This document shows positions 12,213-22,345 of a DNA stretch of 64,000 nucleotides, piece after piece. The notes beneath the pieces were generated by a model. The model worked only from the letters and a program-made list of their open reading frames with translations. It made no database searches and had not been told where the DNA came from. The position numbers were made by a program, and so were the translations under genes. The DNA comes from Ulota crispa (Eukaryota > Streptophyta > Bryopsida > Orthotrichales > Orthotrichaceae), in NCBI GenBank assembly GCA_963920765.1, contig OY987242.1, positions 11,620,789 through 11,684,788 on the forward strand. Reading direction: 5' to 3'. Positions within the stretch are counted from its first letter, which is position 1; each line of letters opens with the position of its first letter.

Positions 12213-12610
12213 CTGTAGGTTGATAGCAGATTTGGCATAAAATAATTTGCCAACATTTTGCCTAAATATTCTATAAATTATTCTCCAAAAATGCCCAATG
12301 TCAAACAATTCAAAAATTGAAATGTCAAATATTATAAAAGTCATTAGGCTTAACTAACAATGGAAGGTCAAGGTTGATTCCAAGAAGGCTCAATCTATTG
12401 CAATTTTTTTACCAAGGGCTAATTTTAGAAAGTGGAAGATGCTTAGAAATAGGCTTAATTCTACTAATTTTTTTGATTGAATGCCAAATAATAATAACTT
12501 TTTTTGAAAGTGCCTAATCTTATTTAATTATAAAATCTAATACCAAATTGATTTTTTCTGAAAAAAAATCAGTTCTGCATTGACCAACGGAATCTGCTCC
12601 CCACCTATCG
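12213..12610 (-). mobile_element. MITE N, copy 2 (opposite orientation to 6191-6590)
   Basis: Starts CTGTAGGTTGATAGCAGATT and ends with 'aatctgctccccacctatcg'. The interior is the reverse complement of 6191-6590. It lies only 6 bp from repeat M. Confidence 0.6.
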
Positions 12611-12840
12611 TATATGCTATTAATAGATTATGATTGATAAGCCGGGCCTTTATGCTGAGTCAATTGAGGATGCTCTTAGGTATGCGATTGTTCCTCAAAA
12701 CTTGTTTCTTGTAAACGATTGTTTCTTGAAATGATCGCTGAGGTCTATTTTTGATATTTCCAGAATGTCAGGGTTACTTCCGAAATGTGGTCCTTTGTCC
12801 AGGTTATTTTCGATATTTTCCGAAAAAAATATGCTCTTTG

Positions 12841-13330
12841 GGTTACTAAATTTTTCACTATGCAGGTATTAGTAAATAATTTTCCTTGACATGTTCTACC
12901 TTCATACACTCAATATTCTTGTCTAGAGTAATTACCAAACATGCACTGTTGGATACGTCTTTATGCATTCTCAACTTATTTCCTCAACAATAATTTTTGG
13001 CACAATTTGTAAGACATGCTTTCTTTTTTTGTTTTTTGTTTTGTTTATTTTGAAAATGAAACTTTGCCACTCAAAGAGAGTTGGATTTTTTTTTTTCGAT
13101 ATATAAGCATCATTATCTTGCATACTACAGTATTAAATGTTTTATAGTGAGGTTTTTGGAGGATATACCTTAACAAGTTAACTAACTTTAAGATATTCTC
13201 TGGTTAGGGGTGCCATCTCAACAAATAAAAAGACAAAGATTTCAACAGAGTTTTAGGAAAGGTTGGCTTGTTATGTCTTAAGTGTTCGGCACCAAAGGGA
13301 GTTTTTTGGGGCTTATGAAAGGATTGCAAA
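12841..13330. other. AT-rich spacer, no gene seen
   Basis: No supported feature apart from the 8-bp target site duplication (ATTGCAAA, 13323-13330) of the following element. Confidence 0.4.
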
Positions 13331-13740
13331 CGGGAATTGATATGCGTACCACACCTTCTTGACTTTCGTACCACACCCCGGGGTAAATCTTAGATTTCTA
13401 CCATCAAAAAGTTGAATTTGAGAATTTGGAATTCAAATTTGGACTCAGAGACCTAGATTTTGTCTAGAACCATTAAAAAATGTTGTAATTGAACAACACC
13501 CAATGAAAAAGCTTATCTCAAGGAAAAAGTATAACTTTTACTTTTGTTTATAAAAAGATAAGTTTTTTCATTGGATGTTGTAGAATTATAATTTTTTTGT
13601 GATTCTAGACAAAATCACGGTCTCTGAGTCCAAATTTAAATTTCAAATTCTCAAATTCAGCTTTTTGATGATAGAAATCTAAAATTTACCCCGGGGTGTG
13701 GTAGGAAAGTCAAGAAGGTGTGGTACGCATATCAATTCCC
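13331..13740. mobile_element. hAT-like palindromic MITE, copy 1 (8-bp target duplication ATTGCAAA)
   Basis: Almost the whole 410-bp element is one inverted repeat. CGGGAATTGATATGCGTACC is matched from the right by GGGAATTGATATGCGTACCA, and the arms continue to a short loop near 13540. ATTGCAAA directly flanks both ends (13323-13330 and 13741-13748). An 8-bp duplication is typical of hAT elements. A relative lies at 19307-19719. Confidence 0.8.
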
Positions 13741-13748
13741 ATTGCAAA

Positions 13749-14326
13749 TATTCTCTTCGTTTATGACAAGGTACTGATGGAACATTGATTATTTCTCTTG
13801 GCATTGATTGCTTGTGAAATTTGAATGAATTGAGTGATATAATAAGCATGGTGTGTCTGGCAATTAGCCTCAGAAATCCATGTACGCATTCATAACCTCA
13901 GATTGATCCTGATATTAAACAGGTTTAATTAAAGCTAATGACGCTCTGGGAGTGCTATTGAACATTTGTTGCAGCACCATGCTCTCATGTGATGATATGC
14001 GGATTTGGGGGTATCAGTGACGAGAGTCCCACCGTCTCAATGATGTTTAATATTTAATTAGAATTCTAATCACCCTCCTAAGAAAGTAAAATTCATAAAA
14101 ATCAAAGAATCATCATGTTTGAAGTTTTTAAAAAAAGGGTGATCTTTGTACGATGTACCTCAAAAACATGGTACTGATCAAGTATGTTGATTAACACTCT
14201 TGTACCTCAAACTAAATAATTGATCTATGAAAAAAAAAAAACTCAAATTTTGGTGGACGGTGCTTCAAAATTGAAGTTTTGAACTTTAGGGCCTAAACCA
14301 CTTGCCATTTGCAAGTACTTAACCGT
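13749..14326. other. AT-rich spacer, no gene seen
   Basis: No supported feature. Confidence 0.4.
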
Positions 14327-14330
14327 TTGA

Positions 14331-15229
14331 CCCTTTAAGGACCACACCCATTTTCAGAAAACCCACTAAAAACAAGGATGACAAATTTAGATGTGGAGCT
14401 AAAGCAAATATGGACCCAATTTGAACAATCCAACCGTATAAATGTGGAGGACACCTTGCTTGTTGTCACATATCAAATTTTCAGCTAGATTTACCATTGG
14501 AGGTGAAATATTTTAATGATTGAGTGAACCATATCCGGAGAACCTTTAGTTTTTCATGCTTGTGTGGTTTTGGATGTTAACATTTCATGCAAGCTTTGAT
14601 TGAAAAGAGCCTTACATTTCTAGAAAGCCAGGGTTCCCACCTTTCCAATAAGTCTAGTTTCACACAAAATAGATAAAAACAACAATCACTAAGAGTAGCT
14701 AAGTGGACAAAAAGGGTCAAAAATCCCACTTTCTTGGCTACCCTTAAAATGTTCTACAAGAAATTTGATAACTGTTATGGAAAATCCAATTGGTGAAAGA
14801 AATCAAGAATTGGCCTTAAACATAGGATGTCAAATTTTAAAAATGAAATGACAACACCATTTCAATAGATCTTTAAATACTATAATTATATTGCTACCAT
14901 ATAGGAAAACAATATAAGCATATTTCTTAAGCAATTTGAATTTTTTTAGGATTGTTCAATTGAAATTTGACATTCTTCTTGCATATTTGATGTATTGAGT
15001 TGTTGCTTTGATCCAACTTTGACAAAAAATGGATACAATTTTTTAGGCCACGCCGTATAAACACCATTACATGTCAACTCACATATCCGATTTCATTGTT
15101 ATTTTTTTAAATGGATGCAAAATTCTTGTGATCACAAGCATTCTTCAAGAACAACTTCCAAATTGTTGAGCAATTTTGATATGTAGGCCAAAAACCACTT
15201 CCAGAGACCAAAATATGGTCGTGTGGTCC
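14331..15229 (+). mobile_element. TTAA element, subfamily A, copy A1
   Basis: Starts CCCTTTAAGGACCACACCC after TTGA (a one-base variant of TTAA) and ends GTGTGGTCC next to TTAA (15230-15233). The interior matches A2 closely ('cttacatttctagaaag', 'tagctaagtggacaaaa', 'gcaaaattcttgtgatcaca'). The final AAAGGG expected at the right end is missing where A2 abuts it. TTAA with CCC...GGG ends is the piggyBac-type signature. No transposase frame is present. Confidence 0.75.
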
Positions 15230-15233
15230 TTAA

Positions 15234-16140
15234 CCCTTTAAGGACCACACCCACTTTCATAAAATCCACAAAAAACAGGGGTGGTCAACTTAGATGCACA
15301 GTTAAATCAAACGCAAATCAAGTTTAAATAATCCAATTGTACAAATGTGAATATCATCTTGTTTGTTGTAATAAATCAAAATTTCAGTTAGATCTATTGT
15401 TGAGGTGAAATATTATAATGATTGAGTGAGCTGTATGTGAAAAATCTCTAGCTTTAATGCTTGCGTGCTTTTGAATATTAACTCTTCATGTAAGCTTTGA
15501 TTGAGAAGAGCCTTACATTTCTAGAAAGGAGGGTTTCCCACCTTTCCAACAAGACTAATTTCACACAAAATAGACAAAAATAGCAATCACTAAGTGTAGC
15601 TAAGTGGACAAAAATGGTCCAAAATCCACTTTCTTTGCTACCCTAAAACGGTTCTACAAAAAAAATTGTCAACTGTTGTGGAAAATTCAATTGTTGAAAA
15701 CAATCAAGAATTGGTTTTAAATGTAGGATGACAAATTTTTAAGATGAAATAACAACACCGTTTTAATAGATCTCCAAACACTACAATTATAATGCTACTT
15801 TATATGAAAACAATACAAGCGTATTTTTGAAGCAATTTGAAAAAATTTAGGATTGTGAAATTTAAATTTGACATTCTTCTTGCATATTTGATGTATTGTG
15901 TTGTTGCTTTGATCCATCTTTGACAAAAAAAATGGACACGTGTTTTAAAGCCAATGTGTATAAGCACCATTATTTGTCAACTCACATACCCAATTTCATT
16001 GTTATTTTTTTAGATGGATGCAAAATTCTTGTGATCACATGCATTCTTCAAGACCAATTTCCAAATTATTAAGATATTTTAATCAATAGGCCAAAAACCA
16101 CTCCCTACAACCAAAATATGGTTGCGTGGTTCTTAAAGGG
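15234..16140 (+). mobile_element. TTAA element, subfamily A, copy A2
   Basis: Bounded exactly by TTAA at 15230-15233 and 16141-16144. It starts CCCTTTAAGGACCACACCC and ends GTGGTTCTTAAAGGG, the reverse complement of the start over about 16 bases. At 907 bp it is about the same length as A1, with the same interior. It shares both flanking TTAA sites with its neighbours. Confidence 0.85.
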
Positions 16141-16144
16141 TTAA

Positions 16145-17111
16145 CCCCTCATTGCCTAAGGGGACAATTTTTGTCCTCTAGCAATCCATTTTTGCAACTT
16201 GAAGTGCTCTAACTTTTGTGTTTATTGTCCAAATTTAGTATAATTTGTTGGCAAAGTTGCGCATACTAGTTTAGTTTATATGATAGAATTTTCAAATCAA
16301 TCTAATACATAATGTGTTTGTGAGAGCCATTCAAAGTTCACAAGGTCACTTTGAGTTTCCCACACTGCATTGTGATGGCTACAACTTTGGGGGCTTGTAT
16401 CTTTTTCACCAAACATTTGTTTTCAATAAATTTGTTGGGTTTTGTTCCCCATAAAGTCTAGTAATTGTGGTAATATTCTCACGTCAATCCAAGTTTTCTT
16501 GGATGTTTGGGGGCAACTCAAAGTTCAAAATCTACACATTTTTACATTACAATGAACTCTAGTGGCTTATAACTTCTTCATAGAAAGTTTGTTTTTAATA
16601 TTAGTTATTAGAAAGGTTGCGTATACTAATCTAGTTATTGTGGTTAAAATTTCATACCAATTCAAGAAGTTATGAGTGAATGAGAATCATCTTAGGAGAG
16701 GGAGGTTTAGCCATAGATGTGATTTTTTGCTACTTTTTCACTATTATTTGACATTTCAAAACAATTTCACAAACAAAATGAGTATATTGATTGATGTTTT
16801 CTTTCACCAGTATGTTTGTATATTGGTTTGCATCACTTTACTTTTCTTTTTTCTTCAATTGAGTAGGTTTAGAAATGAAATTTCACCTCCAAACGTATTT
16901 TTAAAAAAAATTCAACATCTTTTATTAGCACTAAAACATTATAATATTCCAATCTATGTGATCAAATGATTTCAAATTTGATCCACATCATCTACAGCAT
17001 GCACATTATAAGATTGTACGGTTGAGATTTTCATACTCCACCGACATTGAGACTTACAGCACTTGGAAGCACCGATGCCATAAACCCTCTAAGGCCTTAG
17101 GCGATAAGGGG
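16145..17111. mobile_element. TTAA element, subfamily C
   Basis: Bounded by TTAA at 16141-16144 and 17112-17115. Ends are CCCCTCATTGCCTAAGG and (from the right) CCCCTTATCGCCTAAGG. The interior is unrelated to subfamily A, so the shared part is mainly the target site and the CCC(C) terminus. Its one open frame (16676-16969) is hydrophobic and AT-rich, with no recognisable domain. Confidence 0.8.
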
Positions 17112-17115
17112 TTAA

Positions 17116-17432
17116 GCCGGTAACAAGATTCATTCATAGGGGCAAGCTTGTGTCATATGTAGAGGACATTCTTGTTACTACCCAATATTCAATCCAACCC
17201 TCGTATGCTGGAAATGTATAATATGGACAAATTTGTCTATTTCAAAAAATATGTGGTGTAAATTATTCATTGTTTATTTTGGATGTGGTGAAGCTCGTAC
17301 TCACCTATAACACGATGTTCTAGAGACTTGGACGTAAACAAGTGGTATATGACGGTGTTCAATGAATGGCAAATTGTTTATTTATCTTTAAAAAATTAAT
17401 GTGAGACCCAAGCCCCAAGGGGCTTGGGCTAT
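17116..17432. other. Spacer with a perfect 10+10 hairpin
   Basis: No gene. CCCAAGCCCC at 17407-17416, AA, then GGGGCTTGGG at 17419-17428 form a perfect GC-rich palindrome directly before the next MITE. Confidence 0.6.
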
Positions 17433-17572
17433 AAGGTGGAGGCTCATGAACCACTGAGGCTCTAAAACTGCCCACCTTCTCAAATATATTTCAATTGTAC
17501 ATGTTATTTTTCATATGTTTCTACAATATACAAGCATTGCATATTTGAGGTGGTGGGCGGTTTTAGAACCTT
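17433..17572. mobile_element. TAAGGTAGG-family MITE, copy 2
   Basis: Starts AAGGTGGAGGCTCATGAACC and ends TTTTAGAACCTT. The inner arms 'taaaactgcccaccttct' / 'aggtggtgggcggtttta' are inverted. The GGCTC and 'gtcca/ccacc' motifs are shared with 39741-40065. Confidence 0.5.
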
Positions 17573-18124
17573 ATATCAGTTCAACTTCAAAATTTCATAA
17601 CTAATTTTACAAAACTTCAAAAAATATGAAGCAACTTGAATTAGATGTCGATTTTTCTTATCTTTCAAGGAAAATTTACTAAAAAAAAAATCTTTATATA
17701 TGAATTTCAAATTCAAGTTGGAAAAGGATTTAATTGGGTTTCACCAAAGATGTCCTTTCACACACTTGCCCCTTTGGCCCTTGGTCAATCACAAATTTTT
17801 AAATCATACTTTGCTTGCAACTATCCAACTAATAGAAATAAGACTATTATAAAAATAAGATATGAAGCTTGGAGTAATAATTATTAATATTCTTATTGTA
17901 TATTTTGATAAATATTTGTATTATTTACCCTCAAACAACTAAGCGAGTTGCTGTGATCAATACAATACAAGGCTGTTTTTTGTGTGTGGAATGGATTCAC
18001 ACCTTTAATACATTTGAGATCAACAAAGAAGCTGGAATATAGATCAATGCAATCCTAGTGAGCTATTTGAGATCCTAAAATAAAACTTCTTGTTGTAGCA
18101 AATGCCAATTATATGACAACATAT
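17573..18124. other. AT-rich spacer, no gene seen
   Basis: A short AT-rich open frame (17645-17887) has no recognisable domain. Nothing else is supported. Confidence 0.4.
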
Positions 18125-18496
18125 AAGGTAGGCGCACCCATAAGCGTAGAAATAAGGGTTTGGAGTAGGTAAAACAATTGATTAACTTTGAAAAAAATAC
18201 TAATAGGAAATGGAAACCAAAAATATTGGCATCAATTTCAAGGTTCCAATAGCAAGCATTTGTTCACAAAGATTTTTCAAAGTTCAAAATCATTGAAATT
18301 GTAAGAACCATGTGTAAGAGATGCTAAGAACAAGGCTTGTTGGTTCTTAAATAGTGAGATGGGTACTCAAAACTGCCATGCTAGTACCCACAACCGTCAC
18401 TTTGTTATCCATAACTATGACTTAAGTATCCATAACTATTTGCTCACCCTTAGTGACACCCATGGGGACGTGATAGCCCATGGGTGTTCCTATCTT
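18125..18496 (+). mobile_element. TAAGGTAGG-family MITE, copy 3 (CACCCATAAG subtype)
   Basis: Starts AAGGTAGGCGCACCCATAAG and ends with the inverted 'cccatgggtgttcctatctt'. The interior is nearly identical to 33611-34006 ('ggaaaccaaaaatattggca', 'tgttcacaaagatttttcaa'). Confidence 0.7.
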
Positions 18497-19298
18497 ATAC
18501 TATGCCTTAAGGTTGTGTAAAGGTTACACTTTAGAACAATAACAATTATAACATTCTTAAGAATGTTATCAGTTTTGAAAGAGGCAACTATTGAACTGAA
18601 AGATACTCAAATACTTTGAACCACAGAATTTTCACAACAAACGAGCTTAGGAAACTCATACTCTAAGAACGTAAGGTAATTCATGCAATCATTTTTCTTA
18701 GAGAAAAAATAATAATGTAAAGAAGCAGTAAGTCGTGTGTCAATATCAAAATTAGATTCATTTGTCGTCCAAAGTATGAATGTTCAAACAAAGTAAGAGT
18801 TGAATGAAAAATAATATTAAGCGTAATTCTTGAATTGCAAAAATAAAAGTTGTAACAATTTAAACATGATCGCAACGGTAGAGTTAAGTTTAAATACATC
18901 CATGCAATGAAAAAGTCGTCATTTACGAAATTCATGTATACACTTGTTACTAAAGTATCCATTAAAGTTTGAAATGAACAATAATAAATCGTTGATTTAC
19001 TTAGCCATCTACCTCCGGTGGCGTCTTTATGAGTTAATCGTGCAATATATTTCAAATGATGCCTTCCTGTAAGAAATTCTACAAATGCTGCTTGTGGCTT
19101 GATTAACAATTAATCATGTGTTAGATAGTGTATTTAGGCATTGCACGCTTAGTGATGTGGTAATGGTTTTGCCACGTCAGCTGGTACTTGTTGTCATATA
19201 AAGATTGGTCTCTATACGTATATGGCACCACTAAGAGGCTTTTTGCACTTTATCTCAACCCCACTAAATTCTCAAAATCATGAGGTTTATAATCGGGC
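18497..19298. other. Spacer with one unassigned 142-codon open frame
   Basis: The minus strand is open at 18681-19109, the longest frame outside the ERF gene. It is rich in Leu/Ile/Phe/Asn/Tyr as expected from AT-rich DNA, with no domain, no splice context and no homologous copy nearby. I do not call it a gene. Confidence 0.4.
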
Positions 19299-19306
19299 TT
19301 TATTTT

Positions 19307-19719
19307 GGGAATTGATATGTGCACACCAGGGCGTTGATATTTGCACACTCCTACAAGGTAAATTATTGATTTCTACCATCAAAAAGTTGCATTTGAGAAT
19401 TTTGAATTCAGATTTGGACTTTGAGACCATGATTTAGTTTAGAACCATAAAAAAAAAGTTGCAATTGAACAACACCCACTGAAAAAGCTTAGAGAGGGAA
19501 ACGTGTTACTTTTACTTTTGTTTGTAAAAACAATAAGCTTTTTCATTGGATGTTGTTCAATTGCAACTTTTTTTATGGTTCTAAAATAAATCATAGTCTC
19601 TAAGTCCAAATTTGAATTCAAAATTCTCAAATGCAGCTTTTTGATGGTAGAAAAAATCAATACTTTACCCCGGAAGGGGGTGTGCAAATATCAACCCCGA
19701 TGTACACATATCAATTCCC
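19307..19719. mobile_element. hAT-like palindromic MITE, copy 2 (8-bp target duplication TTTATTTT)
   Basis: Ends are GGGAATTGATATGTGCACAC and (from the right) GGGAATTGATATGTGTACAT. The 413-bp element is palindromic nearly throughout. TTTATTTT occurs exactly at both borders (19299-19306 and 19720-19727). It shares interior sequence with 13331-13740 ('ctaccatcaaaaagttg', 'gaacaacaccca.tgaaaaa'). Confidence 0.85.
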
Positions 19720-19727
19720 TTTATTTT

Positions 19728-20413
19728 TCCACACTATGTTCCAAGTCCTTAATTCTTGTTGAATTCTAAAGTATTGATTGAGAGGTTGAAAATTGAAACT
19801 TATAGGTTCATACTATGTTCCAAGTATAGAGTACCATGTTTTAAATCTCGAGCTTCAAGTCTATAGTCCAAAGCAATGTTTAGGGGAGATTTTGAGCTTC
19901 CTCTATAGAAAATTATGCATTTCTCATTTTCAGCTGGTTTTATTGGTGCATGCACGATATATTGTCTACATACTTGTACTATGATTAGTTGTTTCTTGGA
20001 AATCTAGTCAGTTTTTAATCAATGATTCTTCGGCTGACTTTTATTTTTATTTTTTTGATCTCCTTGCTCATTGGTCCAAAGTCCCACCAAAGTTTTACAT
20101 TTTGATTGGTTGAGTGGTTGAGAATTTGAACTTATAGATTCAAACCATGTTTGAAGTCTCAAGTGTGGGTGCATTTGGAAATGATAATATAGTAGAATTT
20201 TTAGATATTTTGGAAACAAAGGAGAAGGATTTTTTGTTGTATGCCTTGGGTATTATAAAATTAGAAATCTAGTTTGGGAGGCAAGCCTTAACAAACCCTC
20301 AATCTTGAGTGCAACTTGGAAATCAAGGCCAATTGGCAGATTTTCTAGATAAGTGTCTTATTTTTTGTGTTCTAGAATTGAACATTGTGTATCAATATTG
20401 ATTACTTTTTAAC
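19728..20413. other. AT-rich spacer, no gene seen
   Basis: Two related phrases ('gattgagaggttgaaaattgaaacttatagg' style near 19775 and 'gattggttgagtggttgagaatttgaac' near 20105) hint at an old duplication. No gene. Confidence 0.35.
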
Positions 20414-20951
20414 CCCTAAAGGACCAATTGTCCTCTCAAAGAACAAATGAGATTTCAAGCATGTACTTACAACTAAACTATTTTGTGTGATTTTTTGAAA
20501 CCTTTGTTGAAGATGAGGAATTCAAATATCTGCTTGTGCATCTAATTTTTTCTTCATTCCAAAACTCATTGAAAAAGTTATGCACGAATTTTTAGAAAAT
20601 GGAGGAGGGCCGGTAGTCTAAGCAGCCCAAAAAACTTCTTAAAAATTTGTTTTTTTGTGAAATAAAATTTGAAAATTGGTTCTTTAGATTTACGTATATG
20701 TGAGAAGCTTTGAATCATTCAATTTTGATTAATGAGTTGAAAATTATGACAAGTTTTAGATGGCAAGTAGGTATGGGCCTCCCAGTTTTTCAGAAATTCA
20801 TGCATAACTTCTTCAAAAAATGTTGGAATGAAGAAAAATTAGATGTCCATGCAAATCTTTAAATTTCCCATTTTCCATAAAAATTTCAAACAATTACTCA
20901 AAGTAGTTTAGTTGTAAGTACATGCTTAAAATCCCATTTGTGCTGTAGGGG
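20414..20951. mobile_element. TTAA element, subfamily B, snapback derivative B1
   Basis: TTAA at 20410-20413 precedes CCCCTAAAGGACCAATTG. The right end reads GTAGGGG followed by TTTAA, one base from TTAA. The two halves are reverse complements of each other for most of 538 bp ('catgtacttacaactaaact' against 'agtttagttgtaagtacatg'). It therefore looks like two copies of one element end joined head to head. Confidence 0.75.
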
Positions 20952-20956
20952 TTTAA

Positions 20957-21606
20957 AGATAATCTCCTACTTGGAATTTTAGAATGATTAAGGCATGCTC
21001 TTGGATCCTTGCCAACTTTTTGGTCCATGTTCACTTTTGAAATTTTACGCCTTAGTTTGTTGCAAGTTCAAAATATTTGGTGGGGGGACAAAAGTTTCCA
21101 AAAGTGATTATGAAGTTATTGCAATTGCAAAATCAACCTCAAAGTTTAATACACAACTTAGTCTATTTCACCAAATTTCCCAAAACAAATACGGGGCCTT
21201 TTGCTACAGCTACCTCGTCGAAGTTCTTCATCAAAACCCACACTTGGTAATATATTTTACGAACACTTGAGCTTAATTCTTAGGATTTCTAGACAACTTC
21301 AAATTTCATACAGAATTTGTAAGAATACTCCGAGGTGTAGAAAACACATGGCTTCATCTCTATATACGAAATGAAAATAATCAAAAAATGAAGTAAAAAA
21401 CAATTAATATTTTTGGTTAATGAATGATGGTCACATATAAAACAAAAAGGGATTCACGTTTGACCACACGGTAATAGGATCCATCTAGTAAGAATTAACA
21501 TCAGCCTAGCTTACAAACTTTGTACGTATGCATATTTGCTAAGGGGTATTCAGTTTTTTTTTTTTCAGGGACCACTCTCAGAAGACGCGTTCTCTGTTGA
21601 ACACCC
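20957..21606. other. Spacer, no gene seen
   Basis: A 91-codon frame (20995-21270) is open but has no recognisable domain. No repeat was defined. Confidence 0.35.
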
Positions 21607-22345
21607 ACTACACTATATAACTTAGTGCATTTAGGTTGCCTTAACAACTAGGTTGCCTTACCCTAGAAAGTTATCTCATGACTCATTTTTTGGTCAGTTG
21701 TAGGAACATGCAACTCTTTAAATATTTGGATTTCACATGGTTTATGACCTTAAAACTACTAATTTGTTTTTCAAAAACTTGTTACCATTGTCAAGTCCTT
21801 ATTGCTCTATATATTTTGTTCATTGCCTTAATTCTTAATGAAAATTACTGTAGTATTAGTAAGTATTTATAGGAAATTGCTAAAGCCACACCCAAAATTG
21901 CTAATGCCATACCCCTCTAAGCATGTGATTACAAAATTTCGTGTTGTTTTTTTATTCAAGTGGTCCATCATTCATTCAATCACAACATTGCCACCTCCTT
22001 GAGATAAAGAAGAACAAATATAAAACTATGTTGAACTTTTATTGCACCAATATTGATTTTTGGTGTATTTTTGCTTTAAAACAATTCAAAAGTCCTATAT
22101 ATTTTATTTCAAAATTAAGCACCTCCAATTTTTTGAATATAGCTTTAGAATGATATAGGTGAAACAAATCTTTTGATTTAGTTTAGCATTAAATTTTCAC
22201 ATTTCATGCTCAAAGCATACCTTGGGGTATGACGTTAGCAATTTTGTGTGTGGCTTTAGCAATTTTGGGTGTGGCTTTAGCAATTTTGGGTGTGGTTTTA
22301 GCAATTTCCTACTTATATTGTGTAAAATGTCAAGAAAATTAATGT
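21607..22345 (+). repeat. Duplicated backbone, copy 1, with an insertion
   Basis: The flanks 21607-21870 ('tttaggttgccttaac..ctaggttgcctta', 'atttcacatggttta', 'ttgcc.agtccttat', 'aataagtatttat') and 22311-22345 ('tatattgtgtaaaatgtcaagaa') match 28895-29140 and 30332-30365. The two copies carry different insertions at nearly the same point. Confidence 0.6.
21871..22310. mobile_element. Foldback MITE with AGGAAATTGCTAAAGCCACA ends
   Basis: AGGAAATTGCTAAAGCCACA at the left is matched from the right by AGGAAATTGCTAAAACCACA. The right terminus is iterated: 'ttagcaatttt' starts at 22235, 22256, 22277 and 22298, exactly 21 bp apart. Length 440 bp. Comparison with 29140-30331 shows the backbone without this insertion. 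Confidence 0.7.

Larger units (their letters stand above)
11440..12840. mobile_element. 1.4-kb foldback complex with a GAGCATCC core and inner insertions
   Basis: The arms pair from about 11440 ('gggaaaatataaaaaatgac') with about 12830 inward. They continue through 'caagttttgaggaac' / 'gttcctcaaaacttg' and 'ctaagagcatcctcaattga' / 'tcaattgaggatgctcttag'. The core between 11593 and 12675 has ends of the GAGCATC family, flanked by TAA on the left and TTA on the right. Inside is a near-palindrome (about 11740-11960) related to 35580-35800, then an insertion made of repeat M (12028-12206) and MITE N (12213-12610). Confidence 0.6.

Noticed and set aside
14331-16140. Adjacent A1 and A2 read as LTRs of a retrotransposon
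   Set aside because: There is no internal region, no TG..CA ends, no primer-binding or polypurine site; inverted ends and TTAA borders fit DNA elements.
14327-17115. TA (Tc1/mariner) duplication with ACCC... ends instead of TTAA
   Set aside because: The T before and A after would have to be conserved by chance at nearly every copy, and element J has a non-palindromic TTAT on both sides, which fits a 4-bp duplication.
18681-19109. 142-codon open frame on the minus strand
   Set aside because: AT-driven amino-acid composition, no domain, no splice signals or promoter context. A frame this long is plausible by chance in 64 kb.
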